Shown here: positions 17,898-26,194 of the stretch, piece after piece
Position numbering within the stretch: position 1 is the stretch's first letter
How the letters are laid out: each line of letters begins with the position of its first letter
Assembly (NCBI RefSeq): GCF_001434095.1
Contig: NZ_AZDS01000001.1
Span: 310,001 to 374,000, forward strand
Reading direction: 5' to 3'
DNA length: 64,000 nt
Source: Fructilactobacillus fructivorans
GTDB taxonomy: Bacteria > Bacillota > Bacilli > Lactobacillales > Lactobacillaceae
Program-made: the position numbers and the translations under genes
The notes under the pieces: model-generated
Seen by the model: the letters and a program-made list of their open reading frames with translations, nothing else
Databases searched by the model: none
What the model was told of the DNA's origin: nothing

Positions 17898-19619
17898 TTA
17901 GTTATCTTCTTGATCATTTTTATTGTTAGATTTTTTTCTTCTATGATGCTGATTAACTTCCATGATAACTGGAAGAATCACCGGTCTTCTTCCGGTTTTC
18001 TTATATAAGAATTGTCCAAGGTCCTCTCGAACATCTTGCTTTAAATGACCCCAATCAAACTCTTTATTATCCAAATTATTCTGAACGGCTTTAGTAACAA
18101 TCTCAGCCGCTTCACCTAATAAAGACTTATCTGAATTCACGTAGACAAAGCCACGTGCCATGATTTTAGGTTCTGAAATAATCTTCTTTTTCTTGCGGTC
18201 GATGGTAACAACCGCTACAAAAACACCGTCTTCGGATAATACCTTTCGATCTCGTAGAACAATATTACCAATATCTCCGACACCAATTCCATCAATCATA
18301 GTATCTGAAGCAGGAACCGCCTCCGATAGGAACATGTTTTCACCATCAAACTCAATTACATCCCCCTTAGCAGGTAGAATAATATGAGATGGCTTCATTC
18401 CCACTTCCTCAGCTAATTCCTTTTGTGCTTCCATCAAACGGTACTCACCCTGAATCGGAATCAAGTAATCAGGATGGATTAGGTTCAGCAACAATTGCAA
18501 ATCATGCTTACTAGCATCACCAGAAATATTCTTTTCATCGGCAATGCTCATAACTTCTCCACCGGCCTTATAGATCATATCACGGGTTTTGGCCCATGGC
18601 GTATCCATGGCACGCGAAGGACTCGTAGCAATCAGAACCAGGTCACCTGGCTGAATGTCAACGTCGCGATCACGATTGTCAGCCATTCTCTGAAGCGATT
18701 CCATTGGCTCCCCATTTTTACCAGTTTGTAAAATAATAATGTTGTGCGGATCCATCTTTTCCATTTCTTTAGCGGATTTAATAAATAAATCGTCAGAAGG
18801 TAAAGTTAACTTGCCAAGCTTAAGGGCAGTGTCAATGACTTCTTCTAGACCCTTGCTTGTCAGGTAAACTCTTCGACCTGCTTTAGCAGCCGCATTTAAG
18901 ACTTCCTGAATTCGCAAGATATTATTGGCAAGACATGCAACAATTACAAGACCCTTTTGATAATGGAAGGTTTCATATAGATAATCTCTAATTTCTTTTT
19001 CATCGGTACTCTCTTCGGGATTGTCAGCATTTCTTGAATCACTTAGCAGTGCTAAAACGTGTTCCTTGCCAATATCAGCTAAAGCAGCATAATCAGTTTT
19101 GTATCCGTCTGCAGCGGTCTGATCAAACTTAAAATCACCAGTATAAACAATGTTACCGAGTTCCGTACTAATCACAATTCCAACTGAGTCGGGAATTGAA
19201 TGAGTGGTGTCAAAGAAACTAACGGTTCCATCTTCAAAAACAATCTCACTCTTACTATTAATAACGTGAAAATCATTAAACTTTTTGGTCTTCTTATTGT
19301 CTGCAACTGCCAACTTTGCTAATCCAATGGTCAATTCAGTCCCAAATACCGGAACATTAAATTCACTTAGAAAATAAGGTAAGGCCCCAATGGCATCTGC
19401 ATGTCCATGGGTAAGAAAAACTCCGACAATCTTGTCAGCATTATCCCTCAGATACGAAAAATCTGGAATCACAAAGTCAATTCCTAACATTTCATTTTGA
19501 GGATATTTTAACCCACAATCTAAAATAAAAATACTATTATCGTTAATTTCAATGGCATATAAATCTTTTCCATTTTCCCTCACTCCACCTAATGGAATGA
19601 TTTTGATGTTATTTTTCAT
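17898..19619 (-). CDS. rnjB: Ribonuclease J2
   Basis: The 573-residue protein has the metallo-beta-lactamase plus beta-CASP architecture and C-terminal domain of RNase J. The core metal motif reads HGHADAIG, with Ala where RNase J1 has the second His of HxHxDH. This degeneration is typical of the J2 paralogue, which in Bacillus has weak nuclease activity and acts with J1 in a complex. Other motifs (GDFKFD, SDSRNA, HIxLPAKGD) are retained. The second copy at 34405 has the intact HGHEDH motif and is J1. It is probably part of the RNA degradation machinery with J1. Confidence 0.93.
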   Translation of the reverse strand: MKNNIKIIPLGGVRENGKDLYAIEINDNSIFILDCGLKYPQNEMLGIDFVIPDFSYLRDNADKIVGVFLTHGHADAIGALPYFLSEFNVPVFGTELTIGLAKLAVADNKKTKKFNDFHVINSKSEIVFEDGTVSFFDTTHSIPDSVGIVISTELGNIVYTGDFKFDQTAADGYKTDYAALADIGKEHVLALLSDSRNADNPEESTDEKEIRDYLYETFHYQKGLVIVACLANNILRIQEVLNAAAKAGRRVYLTSKGLEEVIDTALKLGKLTLPSDDLFIKSAKEMEKMDPHNIIILQTGKNGEPMESLQRMADNRDRDVDIQPGDLVLIATSPSRAMDTPWAKTRDMIYKAGGEVMSIADEKNISGDASKHDLQLLLNLIHPDYLIPIQGEYRLMEAQKELAEEVGMKPSHIILPAKGDVIEFDGENMFLSEAVPASDTMIDGIGVGDIGNIVLRDRKVLSEDGVFVAVVTIDRKKKKIISEPKIMARGFVYVNSDKSLLGEAAEIVTKAVQNNLDNKEFDWGHLKQDVREDLGQFLYKKTGRRPVILPVIMEVNQHHRRKKSNNKNDQEDN

Positions 19620-19755
19620 AATTACTCGTTCACCTCAAAATTTTACTTTTAATTCATACTATTATTATACGAAGCTTTTGCCTCAAACCGCTCATTATAT
19701 CTGTTAACAGTGTAACATATTTATCTTAAGCACTAAATTATTTATGTATAAAAAA

Positions 19756-19782
19756 AGAGCGGTAAAAATCCGCTCTACCAAA
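19756..19782 (-). terminator. Terminator of rpsO
   Basis: AGAGCGG and CCGCTCT (19756-19776) form a seven-bp stem followed by six T on the minus strand. Confidence 0.85.
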
Positions 19783-19789
19783 ACTAAGA

Positions 19790-20059
19790 TTAACGACGTA
19801 ATCCTAATTCTTTGATCAATTTACGATAACCTTGTACATCATTGTTACGTAAGTATGCCAGAAGGTTTCTTCTGTGACCAATTTTCTTCATAAGTCCACG
19901 TTGTGAGTGGAAATCCTTCTTATGAGTCTTCATATGACCATTGATTTCATTGATGTCAGCAGTTAATACAGCAATTTGTACTTGAGTTGAACCAGTGTCG
20001 CCTTCATGTTGAGCAAACTTCTTAATAATGTCATTTTTTCGTTCTTTACTTAAAGCCAT
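19790..20059 (-). CDS. rpsO: Ribosomal protein S15
   Basis: The start at the ATG at 20059 (MALSKERK) gives 89 residues, the standard S15 length, with GGTGG upstream; the frame extends to 20071 but without support. The rRNA-binding signature ([20 protein letters not shown], about residues 53-72) is intact. S15 binds 16S rRNA helices 20-22 early in 30S assembly. It has its own promoter and a leader able to form a long-range stem, which fits the translational autoregulation known for S15 in several bacteria. Confidence 0.98.
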   Translation of the reverse strand: MALSKERKNDIIKKFAQHEGDTGSTQVQIAVLTADINEINGHMKTHKKDFHSQRGLMKKIGHRRNLLAYLRNNDVQGYRKLIKELGLRR

Positions 20060-20088
20060 TATTATATCCACCTTTCTATATATAATCC

Positions 20089-20133
20089 CTTAATCTGAGT
20101 AATACGTCAGTGGCTCGTAAAACTAAGATTAAG
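20089..20133 (-). promoter_or_regulatory. Candidate S15 autoregulatory leader structure
   Basis: In the rpsO leader CTTAATCT (mRNA 5' side, 20126-20133) pairs perfectly with AGATTAAG (20089-20096), enclosing a second short GAG/CTC element. It begins at the predicted transcription start and ends about 30 bases before rpsO. S15 leaders differ widely between bacteria, so the protein-binding role is inferred. Confidence 0.4.
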
Positions 20134-20143
20134 TTACTAAACT

Positions 20144-20172
20144 AATATAACCTAAAATCAGGTGTTATTCAA
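20144..20172 (-). promoter_or_regulatory. Promoter of rpsO
   Basis: TTGAAT (20167-20172) and TATATT (20144-20149) on the minus strand are 17 bp apart, placing the transcript start near 20137. Confidence 0.65.
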
Positions 20173-20208
20173 GTCAGCATTAATAAATGAGTCCAGTTTT
20201 TAGTGCTA

Positions 20209-20237
20209 TTGCAATTAATCAATGGATTTTGTATAAT
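20209..20237 (+). promoter_or_regulatory. Promoter of rpsT
   Basis: TTGCAA (20209-20214) and TATAAT (20232-20237) are exactly 17 bp apart, about 60 bp upstream of the rpsT start. Confidence 0.8.
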
Positions 20238-20254
20238 TAAGAATGTTAAAAGAT

Positions 20255-20279
20255 GTGAAATAAATTGAATTTATTTCAC
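20255..20279 (+). promoter_or_regulatory. Hairpin in the rpsT leader
   Basis: GTGAAATAAA (20255-20264) and TTTATTTCAC (20270-20279) form a perfect ten-bp stem with a five-base loop, ending three bases before the ribosome site GTGGAGGTG. No T-run follows, so it is not a terminator. It may stabilise the mRNA or tune translation. Confidence 0.5.
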
Positions 20280-20297
20280 AAAGTGGAGGTGAACTTA

Positions 20298-20561
20298 ATG
20301 CCAGTAATTAAATCTGCTATCGAACGTATGAGAACTAACGAAGAAGCTAGAAAGAAAAACGCATCTCAAAAGAATGAAATGAGAAGCGCAATCAAGAAAT
20401 TCGAAAAAGCCGAAGCTTCTGGTGCTGATGATTTAGACAGTGCATACCGCGATGCTGTTGCAGCAATCGATCATGCAAAATCAAAGGGCCTTATTAAAGC
20501 TAATAACGCTAACCGTAAGAAATCTCATTTAGCAAATCGACTTGCTAAAAATGATAATTAA
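20298..20561 (+). CDS. rpsT: Ribosomal protein S20
   Basis: The ATG at 20298 (MPVIKSAIERM) is chosen because GGAGGTGA lies six bases upstream; the frame extends to 20265 without a ribosome site. The 87-residue, Lys/Arg/Ala-rich helical protein matches S20 in length and pattern (SAIKRMRTNEEARKKN-like start, NRKKSHLANRLA end). S20 binds the 5' domain of 16S rRNA. It is on the plus strand, divergent from rpsO and convergent with holA, its usual neighbour in Bacilli. Confidence 0.97.
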   Translation: MPVIKSAIERMRTNEEARKKNASQKNEMRSAIKKFEKAEASGADDLDSAYRDAVAAIDHAKSKGLIKANNANRKKSHLANRLAKNDN

Positions 20562-20562
20562 T

Positions 20563-20596
20563 AAAAAAGAACCCAATTAATTGGGTTCTTTTTTTA
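20563..20596. terminator. Bidirectional terminator of rpsT and holA
   Basis: AAGAACCCAA (20567-20576) and TTGGGTTCTT (20581-20590) form a perfect ten-bp stem with a TTAA loop and A- and T-runs on either side. It overlaps the last codons of holA (stop at 20577). Confidence 0.9.
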
Positions 20597-21611
20597 TACT
20601 CTGATTTAATTTAACCGCAAACATCTCAAATAATAATTCCGGATTACTACTAGTACTTTTAAGCTGTTCCTCAATTTTTACTAAGTCAACATAAGCATTT
20701 CGCAGATACTTTCTTGAATACTTACGATCACTTCTCATTGCCAATTTCACTCGATAAGGATGAACTCTAAGTGCACTTGCTAAATTTCCTTGGCTGTACC
20801 CCAACTGCTCTAAAATCTTAACCTGTAGTAAAAGACGAAATTGACTAACCAAAATGGCATTAATTTGAATGGGTTCATGCTTTTGTGCAATCAGATCATG
20901 ATAAAATTCAATTGCCTTCGTGGTATTTCCACTCATCAAATAATTAACTAAATCAAAAACGTTTTGATCCATTGATTTCGATACTAAGGAGTCAACGTCA
21001 TCAAGCGTTATTTTTTTATCATTAATTTTATACAAAAAAAGTTTATTCAATTCATTCATCACACTGGCTAAATCATCTGATGTTCGGGTAAGAAGTTCAT
21101 TAAGTGCATCTTGATCAATTACATACTTCTTTTTTTCAATCTTTTTTTGGATCAATTGTTTTGTTTCACGCTCTGAAAATTGATTTAAATCAATTACTTC
21201 TGCCTGTTTCTTTAATTCTTTACTAACTTTTTTTCGTGCATCTAACTTAGGATAAGGAGCGAAAAAAACTAGTACTGTTTCTTGTGGCGGATTTTTTAAA
21301 TAATTTACTAACTCCTCGGGATGATGAACAACCTTACTTTTATTTCTTTCCCCCATCAAAAAATATGGATTTTTAACAAATACCAGTCGTTTTTCACCAA
21401 AAAAGGGAATTGACATCGCATCATCCAACGCTGTTGATAAAGGCGTTTCTTCCATATCGTACGTAGCAAAGTTCATGGTTCTTTCTTCTTCAGGGATTAG
21501 GGCTTTAAGCTTCTTTTGAATTGTATCAATCCAGTAATTATCATTTCCCAAAATTAAATACACCGCTTGAGGCTCTTTATTAATTTGACTAACTTGTTCT
21601 ACGACACTCAC
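20577..21611 (-). CDS. holA: DNA polymerase III delta subunit
   Basis: The product (344 residues from the GTG at 21611) is the clamp-loader delta subunit: YLILGNDNYWI near the N-terminus replaces a P-loop, followed by the AAA+-like domains and a C-terminal helical domain with HPYRVKLAMR. It opens the beta clamp for the replicase. The GTG at 21611 is preferred over the one at 21629 because GGAAGGTGG lies seven bases before it. That GTG overlaps, as GTGA, the stop of comEC in the frame restored by one base (see comEC), which supports both the start and the lesion. Confidence 0.93.
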   Translation of the reverse strand: MSVVEQVSQINKEPQAVYLILGNDNYWIDTIQKKLKALIPEEERTMNFATYDMEETPLSTALDDAMSIPFFGEKRLVFVKNPYFLMGERNKSKVVHHPEELVNYLKNPPQETVLVFFAPYPKLDARKKVSKELKKQAEVIDLNQFSERETKQLIQKKIEKKKYVIDQDALNELLTRTSDDLASVMNELNKLFLYKINDKKITLDDVDSLVSKSMDQNVFDLVNYLMSGNTTKAIEFYHDLIAQKHEPIQINAILVSQFRLLLQVKILEQLGYSQGNLASALRVHPYRVKLAMRSDRKYSRKYLRNAYVDLVKIEEQLKSTSSNPELLFEMFAVKLNQSIKKEPN

Positions 21612-21675
21612 TGATGTGCCACCTTCCACTTAGTTTCGAACTTTCCAATTTTATTATTTCTAAATTTGTACCTAA

Positions 21676-23823
21676 TCATACCATTTTTTGAGTACTAATA
21701 ATTGTGATACGTTGCCTATGCATCGTATCGATTGTCTCCTGATTAGGGTGATGATAACGGTTGTGTCTTCCAGCTGAAATAAGAGCAATTTTAGGATCAA
21801 TTGCCCGAATAAATTTTGGATCAGATGAAGTCTTACTTCCATGATGTCCTAATTTAATTACATCAACACGAAGATGCGGGTATTTTTGGATAATTTTCAA
21901 CTCTTCTTCTCGATTCAAATCACCCATAAAAATCCAATTTAATCCCCCAATTTTACCAAATAAAACCTGTGAATCTTGATTTTCTCCTAGCCCCTTTTTC
22001 ATGGGATGGACTACTTGAAATGGTGAATTCTTAATGTGATCACCAGCTTTAGCGTTAATTAACTGAAATTGACCCCGATACGGTTTAATTCGCCTTAAAA
22101 AACTTTGATTATTTGTCATTCCCCATGGAACATATACTCGACTAACGTTCATTTTGCTTAAAAAAGCTGGTAAATCTCCAACATGATCAGCATCCTGATG
22201 ACTCAAACATACATTATCAATTCGAGAAACTCCAATGCTTCTCAAGTAACTCATTGATGTATTATTTGCTTGATAAATTAGCTTTCGCTTTGATTTGCCA
22301 AAAAAATTGGGCTTCCCACCAGTATCAATTAACGTAATCGACCGGTTAAATGGCTCTCTCACAAGGAAGCTGTCTCCTTGTCCAACATCAAAAGCATCTA
22401 CCTCACCACTAAGTGGAAAATGAATCATGATAAAGCCAAGACTAAAACACGTTAGTAAGAATAAAATCCGTTTAACGGTAACTTTTTCAATGAGAAATAA
22501 TACCGTAATTACCATCACTAAAACAATCCACACGTTTAACTTTCCAATTACCAAATTACCCGGAAGGCCTGCAAGCAAATTTAAAAATTGATCAAATAAT
22601 CCCAATCCCTTATCAATCCACGAAACAAATAAATTTAATTTGAAAAAGGACAAGCTGTATCCAATTAACACCACGGGAAATATGAAAGCAGTAAAAAACG
22701 GAACAAATAACATATTCGCTAATAATGATAAGACGTGCCATTCATACACATGATATAAAATAATTGGCATACTAATTAGGTTAAGTAAAATGGTTCGCTT
22801 CAAAAAACCACAATTATTCGTCAGAATAAGACCTAAAGATAATAAATATGAAAGTTGACATCCAAACTGAAAAATAAATAACGGATTAATCAATAGATTA
22901 ATCATAACTGCACATGACCATCCATCTAAGGCCGAAACACTCAGATTTAATTTTTTTAATCCCAAACGCTCTTCAGCCATTAAGGCAGCTCGTAGAAGGC
23001 TTGCACCCGCCCCAGCAATTACAAAATAAGCTGGCAACAGTATGATTAACCATGAATCGATAGTTTCCCTTTTAAAACGAAGAGTTGAAAAGATCCACGT
23101 AAAAAGGCCTATAAGATAGAAAACGTGCATCCCGGAAATCGTAAACAAATGAATGAGTCCTAACTGCCGAACTCCTGCCAGTTCTTCTCTGAAATCATTG
23201 GTTCGATTTCCATAAATTATCCCTAAAACGTACATCCGTAAATGTCGTGGTAGTTGTTGGCCTGTTTTCATCATTTGAAATCTCAGATTATGCACAAGAT
23301 TACTCAGACTTAGATTTTTACAAATCGTTTGATATTTAAATTGGTTACATTTAAATTCAGCGACGATCCCACGCGATTGATTAAAATCTTTAGCATCAAA
23401 CTGAGAAAAATTAGGAGCCGAATCAATTAATTTAAGTTGACCATCAATTGTAAAAAAACTAGCACGATCTAAATGCAAGAGAGTATCGCGCTCCGATTTA
23501 TTCTTAAAAAATCCATAAACCAATATCCTTTGTTTTAAGCGAGGAATTTCTACGATTCCACTATAGGAATCTCCATTAACCTGCAAATCATCAGGACGAA
23601 TCTTTGCTACTAGCGTTAACGGGGCTGCAGTCTTTGGTATAATTTTTACTTTTTGATTAATTCCACTTTGCCAAATCACAAAAAATAAAATTGGCACTAA
23701 CAAAGACACAACACTTTCAATTAGAAGATGAGGTATTTTTAAACAAAAGATCCGAATTAACCATAAAATTAACAAAATAATTCCAATAACATGATTTTCA
23801 AAAAACGCAAATGAACTAATCAT
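21676..23823 (-). CDS. comEC: DNA-uptake channel protein ComEC/Rec2, 3' end apparently frameshifted
   Basis: The 715-residue membrane protein has an N-terminal hydrophobic segment and soluble region (about 1-200), the polytopic Competence domain (about 200-470, including IHLFTISGMHVFYLIG) and a C-terminal metallo-beta-lactamase-like domain with DVGQGDSFL, DTGG and SHQDADHVGD. It forms the channel for transforming ssDNA. The visible frame ends STQKMV just after an A6 run (T6 at 21684-21689 on the plus strand). Inserting one base there continues the family-like end STQKNGMIRYKFRN and reaches a TGA at 21608-21610 that overlaps the holA GTG start. The last strand of the domain is thus lost or replaced in the sequence as given. 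Only assembly checking can tell mutation from sequencing error. Confidence 0.9.
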   Translation of the reverse strand: MISSFAFFENHVIGIILLILWLIRIFCLKIPHLLIESVVSLLVPILFFVIWQSGINQKVKIIPKTAAPLTLVAKIRPDDLQVNGDSYSGIVEIPRLKQRILVYGFFKNKSERDTLLHLDRASFFTIDGQLKLIDSAPNFSQFDAKDFNQSRGIVAEFKCNQFKYQTICKNLSLSNLVHNLRFQMMKTGQQLPRHLRMYVLGIIYGNRTNDFREELAGVRQLGLIHLFTISGMHVFYLIGLFTWIFSTLRFKRETIDSWLIILLPAYFVIAGAGASLLRAALMAEERLGLKKLNLSVSALDGWSCAVMINLLINPLFIFQFGCQLSYLLSLGLILTNNCGFLKRTILLNLISMPIILYHVYEWHVLSLLANMLFVPFFTAFIFPVVLIGYSLSFFKLNLFVSWIDKGLGLFDQFLNLLAGLPGNLVIGKLNVWIVLVMVITVLFLIEKVTVKRILFLLTCFSLGFIMIHFPLSGEVDAFDVGQGDSFLVREPFNRSITLIDTGGKPNFFGKSKRKLIYQANNTSMSYLRSIGVSRIDNVCLSHQDADHVGDLPAFLSKMNVSRVYVPWGMTNNQSFLRRIKPYRGQFQLINAKAGDHIKNSPFQVVHPMKKGLGENQDSQVLFGKIGGLNWIFMGDLNREEELKIIQKYPHLRVDVIKLGHHGSKTSSDPKFIRAIDPKIALISAGRHNRYHHPNQETIDTMHRQRITIISTQKMV

Positions 23824-23861
23824 CCATAAAATGGACGGAAATATTAAAAAATTCTTTTTAA

Positions 23862-24347
23862 TTATTTATCAACGGATAAGAATGATTCAAAGGGTAAATT
23901 ATTAATGTCGTCTTTATTGACATCAACTTTTTCTAAGGCAACGTGTTTCATGTCTAGCAACTTTTTAGCATAGTTACTATTATGGTAATTCCTTAAATAC
24001 TTAATTTTAACAATTCCTGCCTGAAGTAGCATTTTAGTGCATTGAAGACAAGGAACGTCTGTTACATAAAGTTCCGCGTTATCAGTTGATTCACCAAACT
24101 TAGCACATTGTAGGATTGCGTTCATTTCTGCATGAATGGTTCGCTGACAATGTCCATCAACCAAATAACAACCCTTGTCAATACAGTGAACATCCCCTGA
24201 TACCGATCCATTATAACCACAAGCAATGACTCGTTTGTTTCGAACGAGAACTGCCCCAACGGACCGCCGATTACATGTACTTCTTGAGGCCACTAACATG
24301 GCCTGTAGCATAAAATATTGATCCCATGGAATTCTTTTCTTTTCCAT
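23862..24347 (-). CDS. comEB: dCMP deaminase family protein ComEB
   Basis: The 161-residue zinc-dependent deaminase has the catalytic HAEMNA motif (about residue 71) and the PCLQCTKML zinc ligands (about 98-106), plus further cysteines (CNRRSVGAV and CIDKGC) typical of the ComEB/dCMP deaminase group. It likely converts dCMP to dUMP for thymidylate synthesis. In Bacillus comEB is in the comE operon but is not needed for transformation. Here it lies between comEA and comEC on the same strand. Confidence 0.95.
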   Translation of the reverse strand: MEKKRIPWDQYFMLQAMLVASRSTCNRRSVGAVLVRNKRVIACGYNGSVSGDVHCIDKGCYLVDGHCQRTIHAEMNAILQCAKFGESTDNAELYVTDVPCLQCTKMLLQAGIVKIKYLRNYHNSNYAKKLLDMKHVALEKVDVNKDDINNLPFESFLSVDK

Positions 24348-24411
24348 AATTTAATCACCTTCAGTAGAGTATTTAAACTTAGTATAACAATAATACCTAC
24401 TTTAGTTGACC

Positions 24412-25095
24412 CTACACTGTAATTGAACTTTTCAAATTAGCAACAGTTTTATCTCCAAAACCAGGAACATTCTTTAAATCATCAGGATTCTTAAACGGAC
24501 CACTTTGTTTTCGATAAGCAATGATTTTATCTGCTTTTTTCTCTCCGATTCCATTCAACTGTTGTAATTTTGATTTATCAGCTCGATTAATATTAATCTT
24601 TCCGCTATCAGATTCTTTTCCGCCCGCAGCATTGGCATCGGAATTATTAGTTACTTGGTTAGTTTTGGGTAATCCATTAATTTCACCACGAATTGGGACA
24701 TAGACCACCTGTTGATCGGATAATTTCTGTGCTAAATTAATGTGTTTAGCATCGGCCGATCGATTGAATCCACCTGCCAGTTCTACTGCATCTGAAACCC
24801 GCATGCTTTTGCCAACTTGATATACGCCTGGTTTATTAACCGCTCCTTTCACGTCCACATAAACTTGCTGATGATCTTGATTTAAAGCTTGATTATCATC
24901 TTTGGTAATTACCTTAGAGGAACTTTTTGTGTGTTTCAAATTAGTGTGGCGAGACAAATTAGCTTGATTCACCTGACTCCCCTCTCCGTGTTGGGAAGTA
25001 AAAACACAACATCCAAGTAAGACAATCACCATAACTACCAGACCACCAATGATACGATACTTATATTCTTCAATACATTCATATAACTTATCCAT
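24412..25095 (-). CDS. comEA: Competence DNA-binding protein ComEA
   Basis: The 227-residue protein has one N-terminal membrane anchor (about 14-33), a Ser/Lys/Gln-rich linker, an SLBB-type domain (about 73-135, VYVDVKGAVNKPGVY) and a C-terminal double helix-hairpin-helix domain (about 165-227, LQQLNGIGEKKADKI and LKNVPGFGDKTV). It binds incoming dsDNA outside the membrane and passes it to ComEC. It is the first gene of comEA-comEB-comEC-holA, yet only 27 bases separate its start from the T-run of the preceding terminator, leaving little room for a promoter of its own. Confidence 0.95.
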   Translation of the reverse strand: MDKLYECIEEYKYRIIGGLVVMVIVLLGCCVFTSQHGEGSQVNQANLSRHTNLKHTKSSSKVITKDDNQALNQDHQQVYVDVKGAVNKPGVYQVGKSMRVSDAVELAGGFNRSADAKHINLAQKLSDQQVVYVPIRGEINGLPKTNQVTNNSDANAAGGKESDSGKININRADKSKLQQLNGIGEKKADKIIAYRKQSGPFKNPDDLKNVPGFGDKTVANLKSSITV

Positions 25096-25121
25096 CTCTC
25101 TCTCCTTTCATATCTAGATAC

Positions 25122-25150
25122 GAAAAAAACACAGCTTTTTAGCTGTGTTT
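25122..25150 (-). terminator. Terminator between the SepM-like gene and comEA
   Basis: AACACAGCT (25128-25136) and AGCTGTGTT (25141-25149) form a perfect nine-bp stem with a TTTT loop; on the minus strand the stem is followed by seven T. The upstream gene's stop codon lies in the hairpin. Confidence 0.85.
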
Positions 25151-26194
25151 TTGATTTAAATATTTTAAAGCATCATCAAAAGATGTGACGGGAACAACTT
25201 TCATCTTTGGAGCATATTTTTTTGCAGTTGCCTGGGCCACCTGATAGTTGGTTTGATGCCCGTCTTCCATTCTAAGAATCGTCTTAGTTGGCTTAACGTA
25301 TGGACAGAAGAAGATCTGAGCCCCACTCTTATTGGCTGCAATAATTTTTTTATCAACTCCACCAATTTCTCCAACCTGACCATTTGAAGCAATGGTGCCA
25401 GTTCCCGCAATTCGTTTGTAATCATAATTAGTATGTTTCAATTCACTATAAACCTGTAAAGCAAACATAAGTCCACCTGATGGACCACCAATTTTACCAG
25501 GATTAATATTAGCCTTAGGACTAGTTTTCAGACTGACATCGTCAACCATCCCAATTCCAATTCCATAAAATCCCTTTACAAGTTGTTTTTTGTACCCTTT
25601 GACCTGTTTGGTTTTACCGTTTCGCTTAAAGGTAATTTTAAGCTCAGCATGCTTCGGAAGTCCTTGAATGTACTTAACGTACTGAGGTCCCTGATACAAT
25701 TTCTTTCCATTTACTGATTCAACTAAATCACCTGGTTTTAATTTATTAGAAAAATCAGAATGAGGATACACGTTTAATACGTATACACCATGATAACTCT
25801 GCTTTACCTTAGCGTGAGCCTTATGATAACCAACGTAGATAGCATTATTAATGGCACTCTTCATGTATATATTTTGGACATTATCATACTCTTCATTACT
25901 CTGGTTCCCCATCACATCAGAAGTCTTTTCAAGTGATACATGGGGATTCACCTTCGAATAAAGGTAAGTAATCGGTCGAGCCTGCGACATTGAAACAGCT
26001 GTGATCATAAACTTATTTTGCTTGTTGGGCTTAACTCCCTGAATTTTAACCATTGGTTGAATGTTGACCGCTTCTCCAGGAGCTTCAATCAACGCATTAA
26101 GTGGCCAAAAAAGGAACCATAGTATAAAAACAATGATCCCTAAAAAAATTAGAAAGTATCGATTGTGTTTAATCCATTTCCAGATCTTTTTCAC
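25139..26194 (-). CDS. SepM-like PDZ/Lon-type membrane protease
   Basis: The 351-residue protein has one N-terminal membrane segment (about 14-30), a PDZ domain (about 125-200) and a C-terminal Lon-type serine protease domain. The catalytic dyad is Ser239 in GGPSGG and a Lys at 282-283 in GVDKK. In Streptococcus mutans SepM trims the competence-stimulating peptide outside the cell; in Bacillus the homologue is YlbL. The substrate here is unknown. Its start overlaps the coaD stop, so coaD and this gene are coupled. Confidence 0.9.
   Translation of the reverse strand: MKKIWKWIKHNRYFLIFLGIIVFILWFLFWPLNALIEAPGEAVNIQPMVKIQGVKPNKQNKFMITAVSMSQARPITYLYSKVNPHVSLEKTSDVMGNQSNEEYDNVQNIYMKSAINNAIYVGYHKAHAKVKQSYHGVYVLNVYPHSDFSNKLKPGDLVESVNGKKLYQGPQYVKYIQGLPKHAELKITFKRNGKTKQVKGYKKQLVKGFYGIGIGMVDDVSLKTSPKANINPGKIGGPSGGLMFALQVYSELKHTNYDYKRIAGTGTIASNGQVGEIGGVDKKIIAANKSGAQIFFCPYVKPTKTILRMEDGHQTNYQVAQATAKKYAPKMKVVPVTSFDDALKYLNQKHS

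Noticed and set aside
25115-25122. Competence-sigma (cin-box-like) promoter in front of comEA
   Set aside because: The sequence after the T-run (CGTATCTA) differs from the TACGAATA consensus and would place the start on the ribosome site.
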